A stretch of DNA of 47,458 nt from Mycobacterium sp. 1245111.1 (lineage in GTDB: Bacteria; Actinomycetota; Actinomycetes; Mycobacteriales; Mycobacteriaceae). The notes below the pieces were generated by a model. That model saw only the letters and a list, made by a program, of their open reading frames with translations, was not told where the DNA came from and made no database searches. Positions 27,874-37,828 of this stretch are shown one piece after another; position 1 is the stretch's first letter; every line of letters starts with the position of its first letter. The stretch lies in assembly GCF_001673405.1 (NCBI RefSeq), contig NZ_LZLV01000002.1, positions 1 through 47,458 of the forward strand. Direction: 5' to 3'. The position numbers were made by a program, and so were the translations under genes.

Positions 27874-29391
27874 ATGTCCATTCCGACGTCCGCCCCGGCC
27901 TCTGACGCGGCTACCCCTGCACCCCAACAGCTTTCGCGACTACGAGTGTTCGCCACCGCCGCCGAGGGTCGGCCCGCGCTGCTGGGCTTCCTTGGCGCAG
28001 TGCTCATCACGACCGGCGGGCTGGGCTCGGGAAGCACCAAACAGCACGACCCGCTGCTGGAGACGTTGCATCTGTCGTGGCTGCGCTACGGGCACGGCCT
28101 GGTGCTGTCGTCCATTCTGCTGTGGATCGGCGTGACGTTGATGCTGAGCGCGTGGCTGTGGCTCGGCCGCCGCGCATTGGCCGGTAACGCAAGCGAATAC
28201 GCCATGATCGCCAGCGCCGCATTCTGGCTGGCGCCGCTGCTGCTGTCGGTGCCGCTGTTCAGCCGCGACACCTACTCCTATCTCGCCCAGGGCGCACTGC
28301 TGCGCGACGGGCTGGATCCTTACGCCGTCGGGCCGATCGACAACCCGAATCCCCTGCTGGACAACGTCAGTCCGATCTGGACCATCACCACCGCGCCCTA
28401 CGGCCCGGCGTTCATCATGATCGCCCGGCTGGTGACGATGCTGGTGGGCAATCATGTGATCGCCGGAACGATGCTGCTGCGGTTGTGCATGCTGCCCGGG
28501 CTGGCGCTGCTGGTGTGGGCGACTCCGCGGATCGCCCGCCACATCGGCGCGAATGTGCCCATCGCGCTGTGGATCTGCGTGCTCAACCCGCTGGTGATCA
28601 TCCACCTGATGGGTGGGGTCCACAACGAGATGTTGATGGTGGGCCTGATGGCCGCGGGCATCGCGCTGACCTTCGAGCGACGCCACGTCGCCGGCATCGC
28701 CGTGATCGCGGTGGGGATGGCGGTCAAAGCAACCGCCGGGCTCGCCCTGCCGTTCATGGCCTGGGTGTGGATGCGTCATCTGCGCGATCGTCGCGAATAC
28801 CGGCCGCTGCTCGCGTTTTCGATGGCATCGCTCGCGTCGGTGCTGATTGTCGTCGCGGTGTTCGCCGTGCTGTCCGGGGCGGCCGGAGTGGGACTCGGCT
28901 GGCTGACCGCGTTGGCCGGCTCGGTGAAGATCATCAACTGGCTGAGCATTCCGACGGCGGCCGCGAACTTGGTTCACGCTGTGGGCGGGCTGTTCTTCTC
29001 GGTGAGTTTCTATGGGACGCTGCAGGTTACCCGCGCGATCGGGATCGCGATCATCGCGATCGCACTGCCGCTGTTGTGGTGGCGGTTCCGCCACGACGAC
29101 CGCGAGGCACTCACCGGCATCGCATGGGTGATGCTCGTCGTGGTGTTGTTCGCGCCCGCCGCCCTGCCCTGGTACTACTCCTGGCCGCTGACGGTGGTGG
29201 CCCCGCTCGCCCAGTCACGCCGCTCGGTCGCGTCGATCGCGGCGTTCTCGACGTGGATCATGGTCATCTTCAAACCCGATGGGGCCCATGGGATGTACTC
29301 GTGGCCACATGTCCTGCTGGCGACGGCGATCGCGCTGTTCGTCTGGCGCATCCTGGACCGGCCCGAACCGGCGGAGGTCAGTACGCCATAG
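27874..29391 (+). CDS. mptA: Alpha-(1,6)-mannosyltransferase MptA
   Basis: MptA extends the alpha-(1,6)-mannan backbone of lipomannan on the periplasmic side using polyprenyl-phosphate mannose (GT-C fold, GT87-like). The 505-residue protein has about 13 TM helices. The first extracytoplasmic loop after TM3 contains FSRDTYSYLAQGALLRDGLD, the GT-C catalytic region with an Asp (RD), then YGPAFIMIARLV. Later loops include GGVHNEMLMVGLM and PAALPWYYSWPL. ATG 27874 lies 5 bases after the idsA2 stop. The 3' end overlaps the convergent Rv2175c-like gene by 14 bases. Confidence 0.93.
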   Translation: MSIPTSAPASDAATPAPQQLSRLRVFATAAEGRPALLGFLGAVLITTGGLGSGSTKQHDPLLETLHLSWLRYGHGLVLSSILLWIGVTLMLSAWLWLGRRALAGNASEYAMIASAAFWLAPLLLSVPLFSRDTYSYLAQGALLRDGLDPYAVGPIDNPNPLLDNVSPIWTITTAPYGPAFIMIARLVTMLVGNHVIAGTMLLRLCMLPGLALLVWATPRIARHIGANVPIALWICVLNPLVIIHLMGGVHNEMLMVGLMAAGIALTFERRHVAGIAVIAVGMAVKATAGLALPFMAWVWMRHLRDRREYRPLLAFSMASLASVLIVVAVFAVLSGAAGVGLGWLTALAGSVKIINWLSIPTAAANLVHAVGGLFFSVSFYGTLQVTRAIGIAIIAIALPLLWWRFRHDDREALTGIAWVMLVVVLFAPAALPWYYSWPLTVVAPLAQSRRSVASIAAFSTWIMVIFKPDGAHGMYSWPHVLLATAIALFVWRILDRPEPAEVSTP

Positions 29392-29806
29392 CTTGCGCCC
29401 GGCGCAGCACTTCGCGCGCCTGGTGAGCGTGTAGCGCGTCGATCGGTCGGGCGTTGCTGAGTGCGTCGCGCGACCCGTCCCGCGTCACGGTCAGCGACGG
29501 ATCGGGGGTGAACAGCCAGCGGACGATCTCGGTGTCCTGGTAGCCGCCGTCGCGGAGGACCATCAGCAGACCGGGCAGGCTCTTGACCACTTCGCCGCTG
29601 CTGGTGAAGAACAGCTGCGGGATCACCACGTCACCCGCGCGCCGCACCGCGACCAGGTGACCTTCCTTCAGATGCTGCTGAACTTTGGTTACCGCGACGC
29701 CCAGCAAATCGGCGACATTGCGAAGATCGTAGGTCGGTTCGTCAGGGTCGAGAACATCCTCCCCGGCCGGAATCCTGCTCACCCGACGTAGTGTACGGCG
29801 GCTCAC
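29378..29806 (-). CDS. HTH DNA-binding protein, PknL substrate type (Rv2175c-like)
   Basis: A 142-residue protein with an MerR-like winged HTH (about 25-70: YDLRNVADLLGVAVTKVQQH, then LKEGHLVAVRR) and a helical C-terminus with DTEIVRWLFTPDPSLTVTRD and SNARPIDALHAHQAREVLRRAQAMAY. The M. tuberculosis orthologue binds DNA and is phosphorylated near its N-terminus by PknL. Here the N-terminus is basic with Thr at position 5 (MSRRTLRRVSR), a plausible acceptor. GTG 29806 is the upstream start; GTG 29782 would remove that Thr. It is divergent from pknL across 67 bases. Confidence 0.88.
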   Translation of the reverse strand: MSRRTLRRVSRIPAGEDVLDPDEPTYDLRNVADLLGVAVTKVQQHLKEGHLVAVRRAGDVVIPQLFFTSSGEVVKSLPGLLMVLRDGGYQDTEIVRWLFTPDPSLTVTRDGSRDALSNARPIDALHAHQAREVLRRAQAMAY

Positions 29807-29861
29807 ACCGCTAGGGCAGGCTCGCGGCGTAAAGGTTTCCGGCGCAGCGTCGGACGCCGCC

Positions 29862-29867
29862 TACGAT
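29862..29867 (+). promoter_or_regulatory. Predicted -10 of pknL, placing transcription start on the GTG
   Basis: TACGAT fits the TANNNT -10 and ends 6 bases before the pknL GTG at 29874. If the -10 spans -12 to -7, as usual, transcription begins at the G of GTG, giving a leaderless mRNA. No Shine-Dalgarno sequence is present before the GTG, which supports this. No -35 is recognisable. Confidence 0.55.
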
Positions 29868-29873
29868 GGGCGC

Positions 29874-31073
29874 GTGACTGCAGCGGCAAGCGGCGACCTC
29901 GAGGGCACCTTGCTCGACGGGCGCTACCGCGTCGCGACCAAGATCGCTACCGGCGGCACCTCGACGGTGTACCGCGGCCTCGATACCCGACTGGACCGCC
30001 CGGTCGCGCTGAAGGTGATGGACTCCCGCTACGCCGGCGATGAGCAGTTCCTGACCCGATTCCAGCTGGAGGCCCGCAGCGTGGCCCGGCTGAAGGATCC
30101 CGGACTGGTGGCTGTCTACGACCAGGGCCTGGACGCCCGGCACCCGTTCCTGGTGATGGAGCTCGTCGAGGGCGGTACGCTGCGCGAACTTCTGACCGAG
30201 CGCGGGCCGATGCCGCCGCACGCGGTCGCCGCGGTGCTGCGCCCGGTGCTGGGCGGGCTGGCCGCCGCGCATCGCGCCGGTCTGGTGCACCGCGACGTCA
30301 AACCCGAGAACGTGTTGATCTCCGACGAGGGCGACGTCAAGATCGTCGACTTCGGGTTGGTGCGCGCGGTCGCCGAGGCCGGAATCACGTCCACCAGCGT
30401 CATTCTCGGCACTGCGGCCTACCTCTCCCCGGAGCAGGTCAAAGATGGAAACGCCAGCCCACGCAGCGATGTCTACGCGGTGGGGATCGTCGCCTACGAG
30501 CTACTGACCGGCCAAACGCCGTTCTCCGGCGACACCTCATTATCGGTCGCCTATCAGCGGCTGGACACCGACGTGCCGCCGCCAAGCAGCGTGATCAGCG
30601 GAGTGCCCACACAATTCGACGAACTGATCGAGCGCGCCACCGCGCGCGGCCCCGCCGATCGCTACGCCGACGCCCAGGAAATGGGCACCGAATTGGATGC
30701 GATCGCCGACGCATTGCAGCTACCCCACTTCCGGGTGCCCACGCCACGCAACTCGGCGCAACACCGCTCGGCCGCGGCGCACCGCAGCCAGGACACCGCC
30801 GACCAGAACCGCACCGCAGGTCTGCGTCAGCCGACGGCCGCGCGTCCGCCGGTGCACCGGCCGACCCGCGAGCTGACCCGCGAGCCGCAACGCCAGCCCG
30901 CCGAATCCCGGGATGCGGCAAGGCGATTCGCCGGTATCGACCTGATTGAATTCGCCTTCGAGCGCGAGCGATCCCGACGCATGATGTTGATCTGGATCGC
31001 GGTTGTGTTGTCGATTACCGGGATGGCCGCCGCCGCCGCCTGGACCGTCGGCAGCAACGTGGCCGGGCTGCTC

Positions 31074-31076
<3 letters not shown>
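29874..31076 (+). CDS. pknL: Serine/threonine protein kinase PknL
   Basis: A 400-residue membrane Ser/Thr kinase. Kinase domain about 18-278: Gly-rich loop IATGGTSTVYRG (24-35), ATP lysine K47 in VALKV, catalytic loop HRDVKPENVL (139-148), DFG (159-161), activation-loop threonines TSTSVILGTAAY and the APE-equivalent SPEQ. A Pro/Arg/Gln-rich juxtamembrane linker (about 285-345) precedes one TM helix near 370-391 (MLIWIAVVLSITGMAAAAAW) and a very short extracellular tail, so unlike PknB it has no PASTA domain. The start is GTG 29874, probably leaderless. The divergent neighbour is its known type of substrate. A role in cell envelope or division signalling is suggested by location. Confidence 0.95.
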
Positions 31077-32614
<1,538 letters not shown>

Positions 32615-32639
32615 TCAGCGCCAATGCGAAACGTCCTGG

Positions 32640-33131
32640 CTAGCGCCCGTCGTCATCCCCCATGATCACCCGGTATCGCATCAGCTGATCGCGGGCGTCG
32701 ACGATCGCATCGTGCACATTCTCCGACCGGCGCGGCATCGGCGGGCTGCCGCGGTCCTCCCAGAGCTGGCGCAGCTCGTGGGTGAATCGCGGCATCGGCG
32801 GTGGCAGATGGGTCATCGGACCCCACAGCTGACACAGTGCGACATGGTCGTAGGCGCAGACCCACGCCCACAACTCGATCGGCTCCGGGCCGTCGATGTC
32901 GAAGAACGTCTCGAGGTCGTTGCGGATCTGCGACCGCGACCGCCACACCTTCGACGACGGTGACGGCAGCTTGGGCAGCACATTCGCGCGCACCCACTTC
33001 CCGGCCCGCTCTGGATTGAATTCCGTTGAGACGGCGTAGTATTCGCGGCCGTCCTCGCTGACTACCCCGATCGAGATCAGCTCGATGGTGTAGCCGTCGT
33101 CGATGAACTCGGTGTCGTAGAAGTAGCGCAC
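32640..33131 (-). CDS. 3'-5' exoribonuclease of the Rv2179c family
   Basis: A 163-residue RNase H-fold protein. Its M. tuberculosis orthologue, Rv2179c, is described as an RNase T-like DEDDh exoribonuclease. The first acidic motif is MRYFYDTEFIDDGYTIELIS (D6, E8). The second Asp is near CAYDHVALCQLWG. The third motif, ENVHDAIVDARDQLMRYR, has the general-base His followed by Asp. All expected DEDDh residues appear to be present. GTG 33131 lies 6 bases after the upstream membrane protein gene, so the two are probably cotranscribed. RNA substrate in vivo is unknown. Confidence 0.88.
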   Translation of the reverse strand: MRYFYDTEFIDDGYTIELISIGVVSEDGREYYAVSTEFNPERAGKWVRANVLPKLPSPSSKVWRSRSQIRNDLETFFDIDGPEPIELWAWVCAYDHVALCQLWGPMTHLPPPMPRFTHELRQLWEDRGSPPMPRRSENVHDAIVDARDQLMRYRVIMGDDDGR

Positions 33132-33137
33132 CGGCTG

Positions 33138-34019
33138 CTACCCCACACCGAGCCCGCTGGCCAGCACGCCCGGCACCTGCTCGGGCGGGGGTGCCGGATG
33201 CACTTCACGGTCCAGCTGCGCGTCGACCATCCGGTGCGACGGCACCCGCGGCGTGCCCGCGATGGTGTATTGCAGCCACAGCTTGGCCCGCACCACCGGC
33301 CGGCGCAGTGTCCGCTCGCGCTGCAGGGCGCGGCTCATCTTGTCCAGCCGTCGCATGTAGAGGTAGCGCGCCCACGGCGCCTGCGGTCGGGACAGCCTGA
33401 TCGCCCCGATGACCAGCAGCGGAACGAAGAACATGCCGATCAGCCCGGTCCACACCTTGCCCTTGAGTACGACAAGCACCGCCAGCGGCAGCGTCAGCAC
33501 CATCGCGAACACCACACCGGCTCGCAGCACCGTCGAGTGGGTGGTGTCCTGCCAGAGGCTGATGAAGAACATCAACGGGTGCAGGCCCAGGACCAGCAAA
33601 CCGCCCACCGCCACCGCGGCGAACACGGCGTCGACCGAGGTCCGTCCGTCTTCCTCCCAATACACGTCCGACAGATGCAAGATCAATGCGTACTCGTCGA
33701 GCACCAGCGCGGCGCCGATCCCGAAAATGATTGCCACCGCAGTGAATTCGGCCTCGTTGCCGGTGACCGACAGTGTCACGAGCGTGATGCCGGAAATCAT
33801 CACCAGCACAACACCGATCACCACGTGGTGGATGTGCTTGGACCCGATATGGAGGTTGCGCGGCTCCCACCACCGTGGTGGCCTGCCGATGCTCTGGCGA
33901 CGACGGATCAGGCGCACGGAGGTCCGCGTCACGAAAAACGTCAGGATGAAGGCGATCAGGCAGCACAGCAGCGGCAGTCGACCGCGACCGATGATGTCGT
34001 GTTCGAACCAGTGCAGCAC
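33138..34019 (-). CDS. Polytopic membrane protein (Rv2180c-like)
   Basis: A 293-residue integral membrane protein with about six TM helices between residues 15 and 210 and a cytoplasmic, basic C-terminal region ([20 protein letters not shown]) with a Pro-rich end. [20 protein letters not shown] is a His-rich TM entry, and [20 protein letters not shown] carries acidic residues in the membrane plane, which could suggest a transport or metal role, but no family function is known to me. It matches Rv2180c by position. GTG 34019 starts it, 83 bases from the divergent mptC. The exoribonuclease follows 6 bases later. Confidence 0.83.
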   Translation of the reverse strand: MLHWFEHDIIGRGRLPLLCCLIAFILTFFVTRTSVRLIRRRQSIGRPPRWWEPRNLHIGSKHIHHVVIGVVLVMISGITLVTLSVTGNEAEFTAVAIIFGIGAALVLDEYALILHLSDVYWEEDGRTSVDAVFAAVAVGGLLVLGLHPLMFFISLWQDTTHSTVLRAGVVFAMVLTLPLAVLVVLKGKVWTGLIGMFFVPLLVIGAIRLSRPQAPWARYLYMRRLDKMSRALQRERTLRRPVVRAKLWLQYTIAGTPRVPSHRMVDAQLDREVHPAPPPEQVPGVLASGLGVG

Positions 34020-34086
34020 GCATAAAAAGCTACGCGCACGTCACGCAGATGACCGTCCGCGACACCGTCCAAGGCCCGAGCACCGA

Positions 34087-34092
34087 TAGTCT
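34087..34092 (+). promoter_or_regulatory. Predicted -10 element of mptC
   Basis: TAGTCT fits TANNNT. It would start transcription near 34099, just before ATG 34103, giving an almost leaderless mRNA. This supports 34103 over the upstream in-frame ATG at 34049, which would lie outside such a transcript. No -35 is recognisable. Confidence 0.4.
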
Positions 34093-34102
34093 GTTCCTCG
34101 AT

Positions 34103-35416
34103 ATGACTAAATGGCGCTCGCCCGACGCGGGCAGTTCGCGCGGGCCAGAAGCCACAGCGCAACCGGATCGCTGGCGACAGGCCGGCTGGTTGCTGCTGCA
34201 ACTGGCCGCGCTGGCGGCGCTGGGATACGCCAGCTGGCATGTGCTCGGCAGCACGGTCTACCGGATCGACATCGACGTCTACCGGATGGGCGGTCAGGCC
34301 TGGCTGGACGGGCACCCGCTGTACAGCCCGGACGTCAAGTTCCACACACCGATCGGCCTCAATTTGCCGTTCACCTACCCGCCGCTGGCTGCGGTCATCT
34401 TCGCGCCCTTCGCCTGGCTGGGCATGCCGGCCGCCAGCGTCACCATCACGGCGATCACGCTGGTGCTGCTGCTGGTCTCCACGATGATCGTGCTGACCCG
34501 CCTCGAGGTGTGGACCACCAGCCGGGTGATGCCCGGCCCCGCGTGGTTGCGCCGCTGGTGGTTGACCGCGCTGGTGGTGGCCTGGGCGACGCTGTACTGG
34601 GAGCCGATCCAGGCGAACTTCGCCTTCGGTCAGATCAACGTCGTGCTGATGACGTTGGTGATAGCGGAGTGCGTGCCGCGACACACGCCGTGGCCGCGCG
34701 GGCTCCTGCTGGGGCTGGGCATCGCACTCAAGCTCACGCCGGCGGTGTTCCTGCTGTACTTCCTGCTGAACCGGGACCGCCGCGCCGTCCTCACGTCGCT
34801 GGTCTCCGTGGTGGCTGCGGTCGCGGCCGGATTCGCGCTGGCCTGGCGGGACTCGTGGGAGTACTGGACCCACACCGTGCGCAACACCGATCGGATCGGA
34901 TCGGCGAGCCTGAACACCAACCAGAACATCGCCGGCACGCTGGCGCGGCTCGGCCTCGACGACCATCAACGCTTCCTGCCGTGGGTGCTGGCGTGCTTCC
35001 TGGTGTTGGCGCTGACGGTGTGGGCGGCGCGCCGGGCGTTGCGGGCCGGCGAGCCGGTGTTGGCGGTGGTCTGCATTGCGCTGTTCGGCCTGGCGGTGTC
35101 GCCGGTGTCGTGGTCGCACCACTGGGTGTGGATGCTCGAAGCGGTCATCGTGACCGCGGTACTGGGCTGGCGGCGACGCAACGCCGCGCTGGGCTTCGTC
35201 AGTGCCGCCGGGGTGGCCGCGATGGTGTGGACGCCGATCGACCTGATGCCCAAGCATCACGAGGTCGGCATCGCCTGGTGGCGCCAACTGGCCGGGGTCT
35301 CGTATCTGTGGTGGGCGCTGGCCACACTCGTCGCGACGGGGGCCACCGTCGGTGTCCGGGCGACCACGGCGACGGCGCCGCGCCCATCGAACACGCCCGC
35401 GCCGGTCTCCGCCTGA
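34103..35416 (+). CDS. mptC: Alpha-(1,2)-mannosyltransferase MptC
   Basis: MptC (Rv2181) adds alpha-(1,2)-mannose branches to lipomannan/lipoarabinomannan from polyprenyl-phosphate mannose. The 437-residue GT87 (GT-C) protein has about ten TM helices. The first extracytoplasmic loop carries the catalytic region [18 protein letters not shown] and [20 protein letters not shown], with Asp residues of the DxD-like motif. Later loops include [18 protein letters not shown] and [19 protein letters not shown]87 hallmarks, and [19 protein letters not shown] 34103 is chosen from the -10 position and family length; ATG 34049 would add 18 residues. Downstream is the accessory cassette rather than plsC directly. 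Confidence 0.92.
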   Translation: MTKWRSPDAGSSRGPEATAQPDRWRQAGWLLLQLAALAALGYASWHVLGSTVYRIDIDVYRMGGQAWLDGHPLYSPDVKFHTPIGLNLPFTYPPLAAVIFAPFAWLGMPAASVTITAITLVLLLVSTMIVLTRLEVWTTSRVMPGPAWLRRWWLTALVVAWATLYWEPIQANFAFGQINVVLMTLVIAECVPRHTPWPRGLLLGLGIALKLTPAVFLLYFLLNRDRRAVLTSLVSVVAAVAAGFALAWRDSWEYWTHTVRNTDRIGSASLNTNQNIAGTLARLGLDDHQRFLPWVLACFLVLALTVWAARRALRAGEPVLAVVCIALFGLAVSPVSWSHHWVWMLEAVIVTAVLGWRRRNAALGFVSAAGVAAMVWTPIDLMPKHHEVGIAWWRQLAGVSYLWWALATLVATGATVGVRATTATAPRPSNTPAPVSA

Positions 35417-35433
35417 TCCGCTAGCCGACCGGA

Positions 35434-36786
35434 TCACCTCACGGCGGCCGTGAGGTGCTCGGTAAGCCAGCGCTGTGAGTAGTCGAGCCATTGGCGGTAG
35501 TGGCCCATCGCGCAGTGATCGTCGTCGGGGTACAGGAGCAGGGTGGCATTGGCAGCGGCACGGGCGAGGTCGCTGCTGTCTTGAGTGCTCATCAGGGTGT
35601 CGTGGTCGCCGTTGATGACCAGCAGCGGAATCGTGATGTCCGGGTAGAGATCTCGAATCGACAACGCCCTGAGCTTGCTGATCAGATCGATCGGGTGGGC
35701 AGCGCCGACTGTTCTGGCTAGGGCGTGCAGGATGATCTGCGGGGTGCCCAGTGCGCCGCCGTGAAAGGACCTGTGTGTCGGCGCACCGCACGCGATCGCG
35801 CAGGCCAGCCGATGGTTGGTGGCGGCCAACCGGGCGGTCCAGTAGCCGCCGAAGCTGACCCCGACCATCGCGATGCGGTCGGCGTCGATCCGCTCGTCGG
35901 CGGCGAGGTGGTCGATGACCCGGTGGTAGACCGCCTCGGATTCCGGGCTCATCGGATCGATGTAGGCGTAACTGCCTGGCATCTCCATGACGAAAATTGC
36001 CATGCCCGAATCGCGGTAGCGCAGTTGCGGGATCGCCAGCTCCTGGACCGTGCCCTCCAGACCGTTCGTGGTCAACACCACCGGATGAGGCCCGACTCCC
36101 GGGGGCACGATGAGGTAGCCGCGGGCGGCGTCACCGCCGACCAGCGGAATCTCGACGCGTTCGAGCGTAAGCCCCAGCGTGGGTGCCACCGCTCCCACCA
36201 ACGCGTCGAATAGGCAGGCTGAGCGCCAGTAGGCCTGCATCCGGTCCGGGTCATGCCCAGGGAACGCACTCACCTGGTAGTAGGTGATCGCCTTGACCCA
36301 CGCGTCAAGAGCCCGGTACGCCAAGGTGACGCGGGGACGATCCCCGGTGGGCACGTGCTCGTCGACCAGCGCGGTGAGCGTGCCGGTGTCCGGTTGCGGT
36401 CCGTGGTCGGCGAACAGCTCCACTGCGGGCGCGATCCATTCGGTCAGCCGGTCGACGTGCTCAGCAGTGGACACCGGGTCGCTGATATCGAGGACGGCAG
36501 CGGGCTCGGCGCCGGCCAGGCTGCGCAGCAGGTCGGTGGCTTGCCCGGCGTGCGCACCGGCGATGCGATTCCAGTACGCGCACCAGCGGTCGCCCCGGAA
36601 AGACCGGGCCCCCCGAATCTGCCGGGCGAATGAGCTGTGGTCGAGTCCACCCATGTTGGCGTAGCGCAGCACAAACAGAGCGGGCAGAAACGGCGCAGCC
36701 CCGGTCCACCGTGCCGCCAGATCAGTGCTGCGGGTGACGGCGCAAGCAGTCACGAAGAGCTTCTGCAGCAGGGTGGGCTCGGCCAT
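35434..36786 (-). CDS. Alpha/beta hydrolase (FrsA/DHPON-hydrolase-like)
   Basis: A 450-residue enzyme with a helical N-terminal domain (about 1-205) and an alpha/beta hydrolase domain. The nucleophile elbow is GVSFGG (309-314, Ser 311), the acid is Asp in LLVINGDHDTLM (about 396), and the His is in YPDDDHCAMGHY (about 424), so the triad is complete. PVVLTTNGLEGTVQE gives the oxyanion loop. The long helical cap resembles C-C bond hydrolases acting on 1,3-diketones (DHPON hydrolase, Ayg1 type), but substrate cannot be read from the sequence. ATG 36786 has AAAGGA upstream. It is divergent from the FAH-fold gene and shares its operator region, so TetR probably controls both. It is absent here in M. 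tuberculosis as I know it. Confidence 0.83.
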   Translation of the reverse strand: MAEPTLLQKLFVTACAVTRSTDLAARWTGAAPFLPALFVLRYANMGGLDHSSFARQIRGARSFRGDRWCAYWNRIAGAHAGQATDLLRSLAGAEPAAVLDISDPVSTAEHVDRLTEWIAPAVELFADHGPQPDTGTLTALVDEHVPTGDRPRVTLAYRALDAWVKAITYYQVSAFPGHDPDRMQAYWRSACLFDALVGAVAPTLGLTLERVEIPLVGGDAARGYLIVPPGVGPHPVVLTTNGLEGTVQELAIPQLRYRDSGMAIFVMEMPGSYAYIDPMSPESEAVYHRVIDHLAADERIDADRIAMVGVSFGGYWTARLAATNHRLACAIACGAPTHRSFHGGALGTPQIILHALARTVGAAHPIDLISKLRALSIRDLYPDITIPLLVINGDHDTLMSTQDSSDLARAAANATLLLYPDDDHCAMGHYRQWLDYSQRWLTEHLTAAVR

Positions 36787-36836
36787 CGGCGTCCTTTCAG
36801 AGCGCGGCGGACGGCGTCCTGAACACACCGCCAATC

Positions 36837-36852
36837 CGGAACGATTGTTCCG
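36837..36852. promoter_or_regulatory. Predicted TetR operator, copy 1
   Basis: CGGAACGATTGTTCCG is a palindrome with 6-bp arms (CGGAAC/GTTCCG). It overlaps the predicted -35 of the FAH-fold gene promoter and lies 51 bases before the divergent hydrolase ATG. A second copy lies 41 bp away centre to centre, close to four helical turns. Confidence 0.75.
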
Positions 36853-36878
36853 ACACTAGCATCGATCTGCGATAATCT
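36850..36878 (+). promoter_or_regulatory. Predicted promoter of the FAH-TetR operon
   Basis: CCGACA (36850-36855) and TAATCT (36873-36878) are separated by exactly 17 bases. The -10 fits TANNNT and the -35 shares GACA with TTGACA. Transcription would start near 36885, inside operator copy 2, giving a leader of about 30 bases. On the minus strand TAGTGT (plus 36853-36858) is a possible -10 for the hydrolase gene. Confidence 0.6.
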
Positions 36879-36892
36879 GGAACGACTGTTCC
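36879..36892. promoter_or_regulatory. Predicted TetR operator, copy 2
   Basis: GGAACGACTGTTCC repeats copy 1 with one change in the centre (GACT for GATT). It follows the -10 directly and covers the predicted transcription start, so occupancy would block initiation. The pairing with copy 1 fits one TetR dimer at each site. Confidence 0.75.
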
Positions 36893-36916
36893 GCTCCGAA
36901 ATGAGGTCACTTTACG

Positions 36917-37828
36917 ATGAAGCTGAGGCGGGTGCGCACCACCCAGGGTGTGGAGCTGCAGGCGCAGGACGCCGGTGGTTCCTGGCATTCCACCGACGAC
37001 CACACCGCGCTCGGTGGTCGCATCTTCAACCCTGACTGGGAGTTGGCCCGCGCCGACGAACACCTTCGTCACAGCACCGTGTTGTTGCCGTTTCAGCCGG
37101 CGTCCTTTCGCGACTTCATGCTCTACGAGCAACACGTCCTGGACGCCAGCCGAGGCCTCGTCAGGCGCTTTCATCCCGGGCAGTACCGACTCGTCGATGC
37201 CGTTGAAACGGTCACCCGGCGCCCGTTCCCGCTGCTGAAGCCCAAGCAACTGTTCTACGCCCAACCCATGTACTACATGTCGAACGCGTTGACGTTCGTG
37301 CCCTCGGGAACACCGATCGCCGCACCGGCCTACACCAAGGCCCTGGATTACGAGGTGGAGATCGGGTTCGTCTTGGCCCAAGGCCTGTTCAATGCCACCC
37401 CGGCCGAAGCGCTCGACGCCATCGGCGCGTTCGTCGTGCTCAACGATTGGAGTGCCCGCGACGTGCAGCGCGCCGAGATGAACAGCGGATTCGGGCCCCA
37501 GAAAGCCAAACACTTCGCCAGCTCGATGTCGGAGGTTGCCGTCACCGCCGAGGAGATCCTGCCCCACATCGACGCCCTTGAGGGCACGGTGATGATCAAC
37601 GGATCGACGGTGTCCACGGTGTCTAGCGCCGGCATGCAACACGGTCTCGGCGAGGTATTGGCCCACGCCTCCCGAAGCGAACACCTACGCCCCGGCGAGC
37701 TCTTCGGCACCGGCACGCTTCCCGGCGGCAGCGGCATGGAAACCGGACACTGGCTGCATCCTGGAGACACCCTGGGGCTGAGCATCACCGGCATCGGCAG
37801 CATCGAACACGCGATCGTCAGCTCGTGA
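36917..37828 (+). CDS. Fumarylacetoacetate hydrolase-fold family protein
   Basis: A 303-residue FAH-superfamily enzyme; these use a divalent metal to cleave C-C bonds of acylpyruvates or to decarboxylate/isomerise ring-cleavage products. An N-terminal domain (1-60) precedes PASFRDFMLYEQHVLDASRG, with the catalytic His-type motif. The metal site is in KALDYEVEIGFVL (E146, E148) and VVLNDWSARDVQ (D177), followed by GFGPQKAKHFASS. RPGELFGTGTLPGGSGMETG is the C-terminal active-site loop, close to fumarylacetoacetases. ATG 36917 follows a predicted promoter and GAGG. The stop overlaps the tetR start (GTGA). Together with the divergent hydrolase it suggests a small catabolic module; the substrate is unknown. 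Confidence 0.87.
   Translation: MKLRRVRTTQGVELQAQDAGGSWHSTDDHTALGGRIFNPDWELARADEHLRHSTVLLPFQPASFRDFMLYEQHVLDASRGLVRRFHPGQYRLVDAVETVTRRPFPLLKPKQLFYAQPMYYMSNALTFVPSGTPIAAPAYTKALDYEVEIGFVLAQGLFNATPAEALDAIGAFVVLNDWSARDVQRAEMNSGFGPQKAKHFASSMSEVAVTAEEILPHIDALEGTVMINGSTVSTVSSAGMQHGLGEVLAHASRSEHLRPGELFGTGTLPGGSGMETGHWLHPGDTLGLSITGIGSIEHAIVSS

Noticed and set aside
33956..35791. 611-codon minus-strand frame antisense to mptC
   Set aside because: Arg/Pro/Gln/His-rich composition without domains. mptC on the plus strand has clear GT87 motifs and TM pattern.
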